38,699 nt of DNA, taken from Acinetobacter sp. WC-141. GTDB lineage: Bacteria > Pseudomonadota > Gammaproteobacteria > Pseudomonadales > Moraxellaceae. Below the pieces are notes generated by a model. It was not told the origin of the DNA and did no database searches. It worked only from the letters and a program-made list of their open reading frames with translations. This document shows positions 19,868 to 28,128 of this stretch, one piece after another (position 1 is the first letter of the stretch; every line of letters starts with the position of its first letter). Made by a program: the position numbers and the translations under genes. The DNA is taken from contig NZ_AMSS01000071.1 in NCBI RefSeq assembly GCF_000313935.1, positions 1 through 38,699 of the forward strand. The letters run 5' to 3'.

Positions 19868-21763
19868 TTGAGCGATTACTTCAAGAATGCCGTATTGTGG
19901 CTAATAATACTTGGTGTTCTGATTTTAATTTTCAGTAATATCAGTGACCGCAACAAGCCTACTGCGATGAAATATTCAGATTTCGTTGCAGCGGTGAATA
20001 GTGGCCAAATTAAGCAAGTCACAATTGACGGTTTAAATATTAATGGTGAAAAAACTAACGGATCACAGTTTGAAACTGTTCGTCCGCAAGTTGAAGACAC
20101 TGAGCTTATGCCAAGCTTAAATAAGCAAAATGTTGTTGTAGAGGGAACAGCTCCTCAACGTCAAGGCATTTTGATGCAACTTCTCATTGCTAGTTTCCCT
20201 GTACTGTTAATCATTTTGTTATTCATGTTCTTTATGCGTAACATGGGTGGTGGTGCAGGCGGAAAGAATGGACCGATGAGTTTTGGTAAATCGAAGGCAA
20301 AAATGCTTTCTGAAGACCAGATCAAAGTCAATTTTTCTGACGTCGCCGGCTGTGATGAAGCAAAACAAGAAGTTGTTGAAATTGTGGATTTCTTAAAAGA
20401 CCCTGCAAAATTCAAACGTTTGGGCGCTACTATTCCTCGTGGCGTACTTATGGTGGGTCCTCCGGGTACTGGTAAAACGTTATTAGCTAAAGCAATTGCT
20501 GGTGAAGCGAAAGTTCCTTTCTTCAGCATTTCAGGTTCTGACTTTGTAGAAATGTTCGTGGGTGTGGGTGCGTCTCGTGTCCGCGATATGTTTGAGCAAG
20601 CGAAACGTCATGCCCCATGTATCATTTTTATTGATGAGATTGATGCTGTTGGTCGTCACCGTGGTTCAGGTACAGGTGGTGGACATGATGAGCGTGAACA
20701 AACCTTAAACCAGATGCTTGTGGAAATGGATGGTTTTGAAGGTAATGAAGGCGTAATCGTTATTGCTGCAACTAACCGTGTTGATGTGCTTGATAAAGCA
20801 TTATTACGTCCAGGTCGTTTTGACCGTCAAGTAATGGTTGGTTTGCCGGATATTCGTGGTCGTGAGCAAATTCTGAATGTGCATTTGAAAAAATTACCTT
20901 CAGTTACAGGTGTGGACATGAAAGTGTTAGCACGTGGTACGCCAGGTTTCTCTGGTGCGCAGTTGGCAAACCTTGTTAATGAAGCTGCATTATTTGCTGC
21001 ACGCCGTAATAAGAACACTGTCGACATGCATGACTTTGAAGATGCAAAAGACAAAATCTACATGGGGCCAGAGCGTAAATCGATGGTTCTACGTGAAGAA
21101 GAGCGTCGTGCAACTGCTTATCATGAAGCTGGTCATGCAATTGTTGCAGAGATTTTGCCTGGTACAGATCCTGTTCATAAAGTAACGATCATGCCACGTG
21201 GTTGGGCTTTGGGTGTAACTTGGCAGTTACCTGAACAAGACCAGATTAGCCATTATAAAGACAAGATGCTAAACGAAATTGCGATTTTGTTTGGTGGTCG
21301 TATTGCTGAAGAAGTATTTATTCAACAGCAATCTACTGGTGCTTCAAATGACTTTGAGCGAGCTACTAAAATGGCGCGAGCAATGGTGACTAAGTACGGT
21401 ATGTCTGACAAAATGGGTGTAATGGTTTACGAAGATGAAAACCAGAATGGTTTCTTTGGAAATGTAGGTAGTCGTACGATTTCTGAAGCAACTCAACAGT
21501 TGGTTGACGAAGAAGTACGCCGTATTCTTGATGAGCAATACAAAGTTGCCCGCAATATCTTGGAAGGTAATAAAGATATCGCACATGCAATGGTAAAAGC
21601 CTTGATGGAATGGGAAACCATTGATCGTGATCAAATCCGTGACATTATGGAAGGTCGTGAACCACAACCACCTAAGGTATATGTTGCTGAAAATCCAGTG
21701 GCTGCATTTGAACCACCAAAAGATGGTCCATCTACACCACCACCATTACCAGCAATGAACTAA
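19868..21763 (+). CDS. ftsH: ATP-dependent zinc metalloprotease FtsH
   Basis: A membrane-anchored AAA+ protease of 631 residues with the TTG start chosen here. An N-terminal transmembrane helix ([15 protein letters not shown]) and a second one ([19 protein letters not shown]) bracket a ~75-residue periplasmic domain. The AAA module has Walker A GPPGTGKT, Walker B IIFIDEID and the second region of homology ([18 protein letters not shown]). The protease domain has the zinc motif HEAGH. FtsH degrades misfolded membrane proteins and regulators such as LpxC. In-frame alternatives are TTG 19829 and ATG 19835, which would add up to 13 residues; I prefer 19868 because SDYFKN is the usual family N-terminus, although its ribosome site (GGGA) is loosely spaced. 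The C-terminus is Pro-rich. Confidence 0.96.
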   Translation: MSDYFKNAVLWLIILGVLILIFSNISDRNKPTAMKYSDFVAAVNSGQIKQVTIDGLNINGEKTNGSQFETVRPQVEDTELMPSLNKQNVVVEGTAPQRQGILMQLLIASFPVLLIILLFMFFMRNMGGGAGGKNGPMSFGKSKAKMLSEDQIKVNFSDVAGCDEAKQEVVEIVDFLKDPAKFKRLGATIPRGVLMVGPPGTGKTLLAKAIAGEAKVPFFSISGSDFVEMFVGVGASRVRDMFEQAKRHAPCIIFIDEIDAVGRHRGSGTGGGHDEREQTLNQMLVEMDGFEGNEGVIVIAATNRVDVLDKALLRPGRFDRQVMVGLPDIRGREQILNVHLKKLPSVTGVDMKVLARGTPGFSGAQLANLVNEAALFAARRNKNTVDMHDFEDAKDKIYMGPERKSMVLREEERRATAYHEAGHAIVAEILPGTDPVHKVTIMPRGWALGVTWQLPEQDQISHYKDKMLNEIAILFGGRIAEEVFIQQQSTGASNDFERATKMARAMVTKYGMSDKMGVMVYEDENQNGFFGNVGSRTISEATQQLVDEEVRRILDEQYKVARNILEGNKDIAHAMVKALMEWETIDRDQIRDIMEGREPQPPKVYVAENPVAAFEPPKDGPSTPPPLPAMN

Positions 21764-21777
21764 ATTTGTTAAGTAAA

Positions 21778-21805
21778 AGAGCCACAGTCATGTGGCTCTT
21801 TTTTT
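21778..21805 (+). terminator. Rho-independent terminator of ftsH
   Basis: AGAGCCACA-GTCA-TGTGGCTCT is a perfect 9-bp stem with a 4-nt loop followed by seven T, 15 bp after the ftsH stop. It implies that folP has its own promoter or relies on readthrough. Confidence 0.93.
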
Positions 21806-21898
21806 GTGCATGTATTTCAGACAAAGCCGAAAAGAAATCAGCAGTATATCGAGCAGAGTCTTGTTAAAATGTTGCCGAATATTAAATTGGAGCTTGTC

Positions 21899-22750
21899 AT
21901 GCAGTTAATGCCTTTACCTCAGCAAATTCTACAATGTGGGCAGCTTCAGTTAGATTTATCACAGCCTCATGTTATGGGCATTTTAAATGTCACACCCGAT
22001 TCTTTTAGTGATGGTGGAAAGCATAATCAAGTGGACCAAGCTGTTGCTCATGCGCTAATCATGATAGAGCAGGGTGCTACCATTATTGATATTGGTGGGG
22101 AATCTACCCGTCCAGGGGCATCTGAAGTAAGTGTAGAAGAGGAAATTCGAAGAGTTGTACCTGTAGTTAAAGCTTTAGCTAAACATGATGTGATTCTATC
22201 GATTGATACAAGTCAGCCAGATGTTATTCGGGCAGCGAAAGAAGCGGGTGCCCATATTTGGAATGATGTACGCGCGCTTACTCGACCAAATGCTTTAAAA
22301 ACTGCTGTTGAGTTAGATATCCCTGTGGTGATCATGCATATGCGTGGTGAGCCCACCACAATGAATCAGCTAGACCAATATATGGATGTAACACTGGATG
22401 TAATAGAAGAGCTTCAGCAGCGCGTAGATGAGGCTTTAACTGCGGGTGTAAAAAAACAGAATATTATTATCGACCCTGGATTTGGTTTTGCAAAAAATGC
22501 GCAGCAAAATTTAAGACTGTTAAATGAATTTTGGAAGCTTGGTGAAATGGGGTATCCAATTTTATCTGGCCTTTCTCGTAAACGTTTTATTGGTGAAGCT
22601 TTAAAGGGTGTGGCTGCAGATCAGCGTGCCGTAGGAAGTGTTACGGGTCATTTGCTCAGTATTCAGCAAGGAGCATCCATTGTTCGTGCACATGATGTAA
22701 AAGCAATGACTGATGCAATTCTCGTTTGGAAAGCGATGAAACAGGCTTGA
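21899..22750 (+). CDS. folP: Dihydropteroate synthase
   Basis: A 283-residue TIM-barrel enzyme. Motifs in order: MGILNVTPDSFSDGG, IIDIGGESTRPGA, SIDTSQPDVI, WNDVRAL, DPGFGFAKN, LSGLSRKRFIG. They form the pterin-pyrophosphate and p-aminobenzoate sites of the sulfonamide target enzyme. It condenses 6-hydroxymethyl-dihydropterin pyrophosphate with p-aminobenzoate in folate synthesis. The frame is open from GTG 21806, but that lies in the ftsH terminator; ATG 21899 has GGAG at proper spacing and matches the family N-terminus. glmM, which follows folP in E. coli and Pseudomonas, is absent here. The Arg and Ser of the STRPGA loop look wild type. Confidence 0.97.
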   Translation: MQLMPLPQQILQCGQLQLDLSQPHVMGILNVTPDSFSDGGKHNQVDQAVAHALIMIEQGATIIDIGGESTRPGASEVSVEEEIRRVVPVVKALAKHDVILSIDTSQPDVIRAAKEAGAHIWNDVRALTRPNALKTAVELDIPVVIMHMRGEPTTMNQLDQYMDVTLDVIEELQQRVDEALTAGVKKQNIIIDPGFGFAKNAQQNLRLLNEFWKLGEMGYPILSGLSRKRFIGEALKGVAADQRAVGSVTGHLLSIQQGASIVRAHDVKAMTDAILVWKAMKQA

Positions 22751-22883
22751 AAAAGCAGGCTTTTCTAATCCATTCATGATTAATTAATTTCATAAAATGG
22801 ATGATTGAGTCAGGGAAAACTGTCGTTATTATTTTGAAAATATGTTATAAGCGGCAAGTTTCTGCTGCTGTGTAAACTTTTGT

Positions 22884-23198
22884 ATGTTTGAAGACTTACT
22901 TCTCCCAATGTTTGATGATGAATATTATCCAGATATTTTAGTCGCTGAACTTAAGCAGTTAATTGAACAATTTGCAAAAAAAGTTCAAAAGTCTGCTTTA
23001 GCTGATCAGGATATCTATCGATATGCTCATCAAACTGTTATTGAAATTAATGAAATGAAACCACAGTTCGAAGATCTGGATTCTTCACTAGATGATAGTG
23101 CAGCTGATTATATTGCTGAAGCAATGATGATGGTGGCGCAGGGTGCAGGATATTTAGATCTTGAGATGGAAGAACTGGTTATGAATCGAGAGTGGTGA
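22884..23198 (+). CDS. DUF5713-type small acidic protein
   Basis: A 104-residue acidic, helical protein with no signal peptide. The pattern PMFDDEYYPDILV near the start, HQTVIEINEMKPQFE in the middle and LDLEMEELVMNREW at the end recalls the DUF5713 family (MYxDxYFPxFLV ... EELIATRDW). Its function is unknown. It has its own upstream spacer of 133 bp, and its final codons and stop codon are built into a hairpin at 23181-23213 that probably ends the transcript. Confidence 0.65.
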   Translation: MFEDLLLPMFDDEYYPDILVAELKQLIEQFAKKVQKSALADQDIYRYAHQTVIEINEMKPQFEDLDSSLDDSAADYIAEAMMMVAQGAGYLDLEMEELVMNREW

Positions 23199-23213
23199 TT
23201 ACTCTCGATTCAT
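23181..23213 (+). terminator. Terminator-like hairpin overlapping the stop codon of the DUF5713 gene
   Basis: ATGAATCGAGAGT and ACTCTCGATTCAT form a perfect 13-bp stem around a 7-nt loop that contains the TGA stop. A modest T run (AATATTTTC) follows. Terminator or 3'-end stabiliser. Confidence 0.6.
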
Positions 23214-23288
23214 AATATTTTCGAATACATCTAATAAATGGCAAGAAGTCTTTAATATTCTTATCATAAAATTTATTTATAATTAGGC

Positions 23289-23313
23289 ATAAAAAAACCA
23301 GCTTACGCTGGAT
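23289..23313 (-). terminator. Terminator of tRNA-Leu copy 1
   Basis: On the minus strand CCAGC-GTAA-GCTGG is followed by seven T. The same hairpin stands behind the second tRNA-Leu gene. Confidence 0.85.
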
Positions 23314-23344
23314 TCTTTGTAACACCAAATTCACTATTTGAAAA

Positions 23345-23430
23345 TGGTGCCCGGGGCCGGACTCGAACCGGCACGCTTTGTGGGCGGGGGATTTTAAATC
23401 CCCTGTGTCTACCTATTTCACCACCCGGGC
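23345..23430 (-). tRNA. tRNA-Leu(UAA), copy 1
   Basis: On the minus strand an 86-nt type II tRNA with encoded CCA: acceptor GCCCGGG pairs with CCCGGGC, the anticodon stem is GGGGA/TCCCC around loop TTTAAAA with anticodon TAA, there is a long variable arm, and the T arm has GGTTCGAGTCC. Base-for-base identical to the copy at 25494-25579. Confidence 0.96.
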
Positions 23431-23535
23431 ATGTGCGCAATAATAGATGACAAGAAGGAAGTTGGCAAGAGAAAATCGAATAGTTTGCTTTATTTTCAAT
23501 CAGTTCGTACATCTATTTAAGAATAAGATCTACTT

Positions 23536-23585
23536 GAGTCATAATTTCTTCATCAAATTGATATCAGTTGTTCATCTTGTATATC
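23536..23585 (+). promoter_or_regulatory. Possible PhoB-box array and -10 upstream of phoD
   Basis: Seven-base units recur every 11 bp: GAGTCAT (23536), TCTTCAT (23547), TTGATAT (23558, poor) and TGTTCAT (23569). The Pho box is CTGTCAT repeated at 11-bp spacing; the first two units match 9 of 14 positions. TATATC at 23580-23585 could be the -10. The fit is partial and the region is AT-rich, so this is tentative; the gene downstream is a phosphatase, which makes it plausible. Confidence 0.35.
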
Positions 23586-23625
23586 TAAGTTTAAAGCACT
23601 CATTGCTTAAAACTTAGGTAGTTGT

Positions 23626-25389
23626 ATGTCAGAAAAAATTTCACGCCGAGAATTAATTCAAAAAAGTCTATTCGGTTTTGGGGCACTCTCTTTGCCTGTA
23701 GCTTTTACGGGTTGTAATGATGGCTCAGATGATGAAAGTGCAGAGGTACAAGCAGATTTTTTACATGGAGTTGCGAGCGGTGACCCTTTGCAAGATAAAG
23801 TGATTTTATGGACGCGATTAACACCAGTAGATCTTAGTGCACGCCTTAAAGTGACTTGGGAAATTGCCACTGATAATCAGTTTAAACAGAATTTAAAGAC
23901 GGGGATGGTTGAAACGAGCAAGACTGATGATTTTACCGTGAAAGTAGATGCAACAGGGCTACAAGCGAATACCGTTTATTATTATCGTTTCCGTTTTGGT
24001 AATAAAATTTCATCTGTCGGTCAAACTAAAACATTACCAATAACCACCAATAAAGTTAGTTTTGCAGTATGTTCTTGTTCTAATTATCCTGCTGGTTACT
24101 TTTATGTTTACCGTGAGATGGCAAAGCAGAATGTCGATGTCATTATTCATTTGGGTGATTATATTTATGAATATGGGGCAGATGGCTATGCGACTGAAGA
24201 TGCTGCGAAACTCGGTCGAACCTTGCCGGCAGATAATAATAAAGAAATTATTAAACTAGATGATTATCGCAAACGTTATGCATTATATCGCCAAGATAAA
24301 GACTTGCAGGCAGCTCACCAGCGTCATCCATTCATAGTAATTTGGGATGATCATGAGTTAGCGAATGATACTTGGCGCGAGGGAGCAGAAAATCATCAAG
24401 ATAATGAAGGGTCTTTTTCTGATCGTAAATTAGCTGCTCTACAAGCATATTTCGAATGGATGCCAATTCGTCCCGTTTCTAGTACAGATCATCTAAATAT
24501 TTACCGACAATTTAATTTCGGCTCTTTGGTTGAGCTGACGATGTTGGATACACGTATTATTGCGCGAGATAAACAGCTTGAATATGCTGATTATATGACA
24601 GCTGCTGGTTTGGATGCTCAGAAGTTTCAGGCTGACTTAACGAATCCAAAGCGGACTTTAATGGGCTATACACAAAGGGATTGGTTGGTTGGTAAATTAA
24701 AGCAATCTACGGCAACATGGAATGTGATCGGACAGCAAGTTCTAATGAGTAAGATGTGGATTCCTGCCGAGTTATTGTTGTCTTTAGGGCAAATTACTTC
24801 GGGTGGAGCTTCTGCTGAAACTTTGGCTAAAATGAATGCTCAAATTACGGAATTAGTCACATTAAAATTGCGTTTAGAACAAGGTGATCCAACTTTAACT
24901 GTGCAAGAAAAGGCACGCGTCACAACATTAATGCCATATAATCTGGATGCTTGGGATGGTTATTATGCTGAGCGTGAAACCGTATATGAAAACTTAGCGA
25001 GTTTAAATAAGAAAGTTATTGTTCTGGCTGGCGATACTCATAATGCATGGGCATCTTATTTGTATAGCCAAAAAGGCCAATATGTTGGTGTTGAGTTGGC
25101 GACAAGTTCTGTATCTTCACCAGGCCTCGAAAAGTATTTAAGTATTCCAATGGCTCAACTACAACAGTTTGAATTTGCCTTTACTACGCTTATTGATGAG
25201 TTAGCGTATTGTAATTTAAATCAGCGCGGTTATTTGGTGGTTACACTCGATGATAAACAGGTGCAGTCGGACTGGATTTTTGTAGATTCAATTAAAAATG
25301 AAGAATATAAAGTAGATTCAAGTCGACAATATCAATTAGTGTTGGATGTGAACCTGACACCTGAAAAAGATAAACAAAAAACTGCTTAA
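23626..25389 (+). CDS. phoD: PhoD-family alkaline phosphatase/phosphodiesterase, Tat-exported
   Basis: A 587-residue protein. The N-terminus has a Tat signal with lipobox-like end: SRRELIQKS, a hydrophobic stretch GFGALSLPVA, then FTGC. A PhoD N-terminal Fn-like domain follows (HGVASGDPLQDKVILWTRLTP, YYYRFRFG), then the metallophosphatase core: CSCSNYPAGYF, HLGDYIYEYG, WDDHELANDTW, MLDTRIIARDKQ and LAGDTHNAWA. These supply the metal ligands of the Fe/Ca PhoD active site. It releases phosphate from mono- or diesters in the periplasm or at the cell surface. It stands alone, bracketed by two identical tRNA-Leu genes, with a possible Pho box upstream. Codon use resembles its neighbours. Confidence 0.92.
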   Translation: MSEKISRRELIQKSLFGFGALSLPVAFTGCNDGSDDESAEVQADFLHGVASGDPLQDKVILWTRLTPVDLSARLKVTWEIATDNQFKQNLKTGMVETSKTDDFTVKVDATGLQANTVYYYRFRFGNKISSVGQTKTLPITTNKVSFAVCSCSNYPAGYFYVYREMAKQNVDVIIHLGDYIYEYGADGYATEDAAKLGRTLPADNNKEIIKLDDYRKRYALYRQDKDLQAAHQRHPFIVIWDDHELANDTWREGAENHQDNEGSFSDRKLAALQAYFEWMPIRPVSSTDHLNIYRQFNFGSLVELTMLDTRIIARDKQLEYADYMTAAGLDAQKFQADLTNPKRTLMGYTQRDWLVGKLKQSTATWNVIGQQVLMSKMWIPAELLLSLGQITSGGASAETLAKMNAQITELVTLKLRLEQGDPTLTVQEKARVTTLMPYNLDAWDGYYAERETVYENLASLNKKVIVLAGDTHNAWASYLYSQKGQYVGVELATSSVSSPGLEKYLSIPMAQLQQFEFAFTTLIDELAYCNLNQRGYLVVTLDDKQVQSDWIFVDSIKNEEYKVDSSRQYQLVLDVNLTPEKDKQKTA

Positions 25390-25406
25390 ATACATAGGAT
25401 GGGGAA

Positions 25407-25431
25407 GGGTGCTAATAAGCATCCTTTTTTT
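25407..25431 (+). terminator. Terminator of phoD
   Basis: GGGTGCT-AATA-AGCATCC forms a 7-bp stem with one G-U pair, followed by seven T, 17 bp after the phoD stop. Confidence 0.85.
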
Positions 25432-25440
25432 ATAGGTATA

Positions 25441-25463
25441 AAAAAACCAGCTTACGCTGGATT
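25441..25463 (-). terminator. Terminator of tRNA-Leu copy 2
   Basis: The same CCAGC-GTAA-GCTGG hairpin with a T tract on the minus strand as behind copy 1, showing that the duplication included the tRNA's terminator. Confidence 0.85.
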
Positions 25464-25493
25464 TTTTATTGCACCATTTTCTATACTAGGAAA

Positions 25494-25579
25494 TGGTGCC
25501 CGGGGCCGGACTCGAACCGGCACGCTTTGTGGGCGGGGGATTTTAAATCCCCTGTGTCTACCTATTTCACCACCCGGGC
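25494..25579 (-). tRNA. tRNA-Leu(UAA), copy 2
   Basis: Identical over all 86 nt to the gene at 23345-23430, anticodon TAA, CCA encoded. It lies 11 bp from tRNA-Cys on the same strand, so the two are probably processed from one transcript. Confidence 0.96.
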
Positions 25580-25590
25580 TTTACCAAATT

Positions 25591-25664
25591 TGGAGGCGGA
25601 GGTCGGAATCGAACCGGCGTCCACGGAGTTGCAGTCCGCTGCATGACCACTCTGCCACCCCGCC
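25591..25664 (-). tRNA. tRNA-Cys(GCA)
   Basis: On the minus strand a 74-nt tRNA with encoded CCA: acceptor GGCGGGG/CTCCGCC (one mismatch or wobble), D arm GGCAGAGTGGTCATGC, anticodon loop CTGCAAC with GCA, T arm CCGGTTCGATTCCG. First gene of the tRNA-Cys/tRNA-Leu pair. Confidence 0.96.
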
Positions 25665-25816
25665 TACATTTGGTGATGCACATATTAGCAACCTTTAGAA
25701 AAAAAACAATACTGTTTTGAGATAAGATGAACATAAAAGCAACATCTAGAATAAATTTGTCCAAATAATCATGTATTATTGGCACATTAAATTCATGTCT
25801 ACCTTGGAGATGTGCT

Positions 25817-26665
25817 GTGGCATTGGTTTTAGACGGTCGTGCATTAGCAAAGCAAATTGAAGAAAATTTGTCAGTACGTGTTGAAGCTTTAAAAGCTAAA
25901 ACAGGTCGTACCCCAATTTTGGCGACTATTTTAGTTGGGGATGATGGCGCATCTGCAACTTATGTACGCATGAAAGGAAATGCTTGCCGTCGAGTAGGTA
26001 TGGACTCTTTAAAAATTGAATTATCACAAAAAACTACAACAGAACAATTATTAGCAGAAATCGAAAAGCTTAATGCCAATCCAGATGTTCACGGTATTCT
26101 TTTACAACATCCAGTACCTGCACAAATTGATGAGCGTGCATGTTTTGATGCGATTTCGTTAGCTAAAGATGTTGATGGTGTAACTTGCCTTGGTTTTGGT
26201 CGTATGGCTATGGGTGAAGCTGCATATGGTTCAGCAACTCCAGCGGGTATTATGACGATTTTAAAAGAAAACAACATTGAAATTGCGGGCAAACATGCAG
26301 TTGTAGTTGGTCGTTCAGCAATTTTAGGCAAACCAATGGCAATGATGCTTTTGCAAGCGAATGCAACAGTAACGATTTGCCATTCACGTACTCAAAATTT
26401 AGCTGAGCTTGTTAAACAGGCTGACATTATTGTGGGTGCAGTTGGTAAAGCTGAACTCATCCAAAAAGATTGGATTAAACAAGGCGCAGTGGTTGTCGAT
26501 GCTGGTTTCCATCCTCGTGATGGCGGTGGTGTTGGTGATATCCAGTTACAAGGTATCGAAGAAATTGCTTCTGCTTACACACCAGTACCAGGTGGTGTAG
26601 GTCCAATGACAATTACTACTTTGATTCGTCAAACTGTAGAAGCTGCTGAAAAAGCTTTAGGTTAA
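25817..26665 (+). CDS. folD: Bifunctional methylene-THF dehydrogenase / methenyl-THF cyclohydrolase
   Basis: A 282-residue Fol[15 protein letters not shown] holds the catalytic Tyr and Lys of the Y-x3-K motif. [13 protein letters not shown] is the position of the usual QLPLP motif, here a variant with His and Val. AKDVDG, then [17 protein letters not shown] is the NADP-binding loop, and [16 protein letters not shown] closes the C-terminus. It interconverts 5,10-methylene-THF and 10-formyl-THF, supplying one-carbon units for purines, fMet and thymidylate. It is a stand-alone gene with GGAG ahead of its GTG start (GTGGCATTG). With folP it is the second folate gene in the window, though the two are not linked in an operon. 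Confidence 0.97.
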   Translation: MALVLDGRALAKQIEENLSVRVEALKAKTGRTPILATILVGDDGASATYVRMKGNACRRVGMDSLKIELSQKTTTEQLLAEIEKLNANPDVHGILLQHPVPAQIDERACFDAISLAKDVDGVTCLGFGRMAMGEAAYGSATPAGIMTILKENNIEIAGKHAVVVGRSAILGKPMAMMLLQANATVTICHSRTQNLAELVKQADIIVGAVGKAELIQKDWIKQGAVVVDAGFHPRDGGGVGDIQLQGIEEIASAYTPVPGGVGPMTITTLIRQTVEAAEKALG

Positions 26666-26686
26666 TTTAACTTATTCACGACGGCG

Positions 26687-26854
26687 TCCTACCGTTTAGC
26701 GTAAATGTTAGGAGCACGTATGTTACTTTTCTTTCGGGAAAAGTAACCAAAACCATTTGTCATCCGCAAAACTCGTCAGCTACTGGTTAGCTATAGATGG
26801 GTCGCAGAAACATTTTAGTCTAATGTAGTCCTGCCTCGAACAATTGCGGATGAC
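26687..26854. repeat. Hairpin-rich intergenic element between folD and the methyltransferase
   Basis: Three structures stand in series in an otherwise non-coding 234-bp gap. At 26687-26713 there is a 12-bp hairpin with a GCG loop and two imperfect pairs. At 26722-26747 GTTACTTTTC and GAAAAGTAAC form a perfect 10-bp stem. At 26759-26769 and 26844-26854 an 11-bp inverted repeat (GTCATCCGCAA / TTGCGGATGAC) encloses 74 bp. The base composition is less AT-rich than nearby spacers. It resembles a dispersed intergenic repeat or MITE-like remnant; no transposase or target duplication is evident. Confidence 0.55.
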
Positions 26855-26898
26855 GTTAACGCGTATCAAATAGTAATTATAAATTGTTGAGCTTATTT

Positions 26899-27567
26899 AT
26901 GAGCTGCACCTTTCAATTTGCCAAAGCCCCTGAACATTTACTTCAAGCCTTGCATGAAGTCATTCCTCATTGTGAGTTGATGGTACAACAGTTACCAGAA
27001 ACGCCTGTTTCCTTGTGGTTGATTCCGCCCGTTTTCCCAACTGATCGCTTAGATGATGAAATTATTCGCCGTATTTGGAATGACACACCCTATTGGATTT
27101 TTTGCTGGGCTTCCGGTTTAGCAATGGCAAAGTGGTTACTCGCAGAGCCACATCATGTCAAAGATAAAGTTGTTCTCGATTTTGGTGCAGGTTCGGGTGT
27201 AGTCGCAATTGCTGCAAAAATGGCAGGAGCAAAACGAGTAATTTGCTGTGATATTGACCAAGTTAGTCTTGCTGCCTGCCGTGAAAATGCTTTGTTGAAC
27301 GACGTTGAATTGGAATATTTAGACGATTTATATAAAGCAGGGCAAGTTGATGTTTTATTGGCAGCTGATGTGTTATATGACCAGTGTAACCGTTTCTTTT
27401 TAGATGAATTCTTGAAGTTTGCACCAGAAGTTTGGGTCGCAGATAGCCGTGTTAAAAACTTTAGTCATCCAAAATATCAAAAAATTGATGAAAGAAGTGC
27501 ATCGACATGGCCAGATCTTGATGAAGCTAAAGAGTTTAGAAATGTAAGTTTTTATAAGACGCTGTAA
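26899..27567 (+). CDS. Class I SAM-dependent methyltransferase, protein-lysine type (ETFBKMT/PrmA-like)
   Basis: A 222-residue cytoplasmic methyltransferase from ATG 26899. TPYWIFCWASGLAMAKWLL precedes motif I VVLDFGAGSGVVAIAAKMAG, then VICCDIDQVSLAACRENALLN and VLLAADVLYDQ at the active site. The WxSG...LDxGxGSG pattern is that of the METTL20/METTL21-like and PrmA-related protein methyltransferases; the substrate here is unknown. TTG codons at 26884 and 26887 are possible upstream starts, and no clear ribosome site decides between them. It converges on the lipoprotein gene, with a shared hairpin at its stop. Confidence 0.85.
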   Translation: MSCTFQFAKAPEHLLQALHEVIPHCELMVQQLPETPVSLWLIPPVFPTDRLDDEIIRRIWNDTPYWIFCWASGLAMAKWLLAEPHHVKDKVVLDFGAGSGVVAIAAKMAGAKRVICCDIDQVSLAACRENALLNDVELEYLDDLYKAGQVDVLLAADVLYDQCNRFFLDEFLKFAPEVWVADSRVKNFSHPKYQKIDERSASTWPDLDEAKEFRNVSFYKTL

Positions 27568-27581
27568 AAGAACAGCGTCTT
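27556..27581. terminator. Hairpin between convergent methyltransferase and lipoprotein genes
   Basis: AAGACGCTGT and ACAGCGTCTT form a perfect 10-bp stem with a 6-nt loop; the methyltransferase TAA lies in the loop side. T runs on either side are short, so it is a weak or bidirectional terminator. Confidence 0.55.
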
Positions 27582-27588
27582 AATTATA

Positions 27589-28011
27589 TTAAGAACACGT
27601 ATAACGAACTACTTTTAGTGTACTTGGGCGTGCTTCAAGCGCTTGGCGTGTCGCATAATCTTCACCATTGTTTAAGCTCGGTGTATTCGATAAACCAAAT
27701 GACGCACGAGTTTCACCCAATTGAACACCATAATGTTCTTGTTGGGCTGGGTTTGAAATTTCATTAATGCTTAGAACTGATAATTTATAAACTTTTTGAG
27801 CACCCAATACATTTTGACAAGCACGTTGCAATTTACGTTCATCTAACTGCTGATTCGTGCGGCTAGCCAATGTATAAGCTAAAGTTGCCGAAGTTTTTGT
27901 TTGGTTTTCAATTTGATAGCCAGTTGAGCCATTATATTGTCGAGGGGTGGTCTGACAAGCCGTTAAAATAAACATACTGCTTAACGCCAAACATAAAATA
28001 CTTCTATTCAT
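27589..28011 (-). CDS. Small hypothetical lipoprotein
   Basis: A 140-residue protein with a lipoprotein signal: MNRSILCLALSSMFILTAC, lipobox LTAC, followed by QTT, so it is likely sent to the outer membrane. The mature part has two further Cys (RACQNV and the C-terminal YTCS) that could form a disulfide. I recognise no domain. The start is the fourth codon of the longest frame, since AAGGA overlaps the first ATG (28020) and is 8 bases from this one. It is single, convergent with the methyltransferase. Confidence 0.8.
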   Translation of the reverse strand: MNRSILCLALSSMFILTACQTTPRQYNGSTGYQIENQTKTSATLAYTLASRTNQQLDERKLQRACQNVLGAQKVYKLSVLSINEISNPAQQEHYGVQLGETRASFGLSNTPSLNNGEDYATRQALEARPSTLKVVRYTCS

Positions 28012-28128
28012 CAGTATCATCCTTATATTCTTATCTCTAGTATCTCATAAAAGACAACGGTTGTTGGGGCTTAATCGCACGATTTGAGCTAATATCGGCT
28101 GGCGATATTAGCGCTTATTGATAAATTA

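Noticed and set aside
21806..21898. GTG-initiated N-terminal extension of folP
   Set aside because: The extension begins inside the ftsH terminator and does not match the family; ATG 21899 has GGAG and the normal length.
23303..23512. Minus-strand frame of 69 codons over tRNA-Leu copy 1
   Set aside because: It is a translation through the tRNA gene and its terminator, with no ribosome site or family resemblance.
25399..25698. Plus-strand open frame of 99 codons across the tRNA-Leu/tRNA-Cys genes
   Set aside because: It reads the complement of two tRNA genes and their spacer; the Arg/Gly/Pro-rich product is the familiar spurious translation of tRNA loci.
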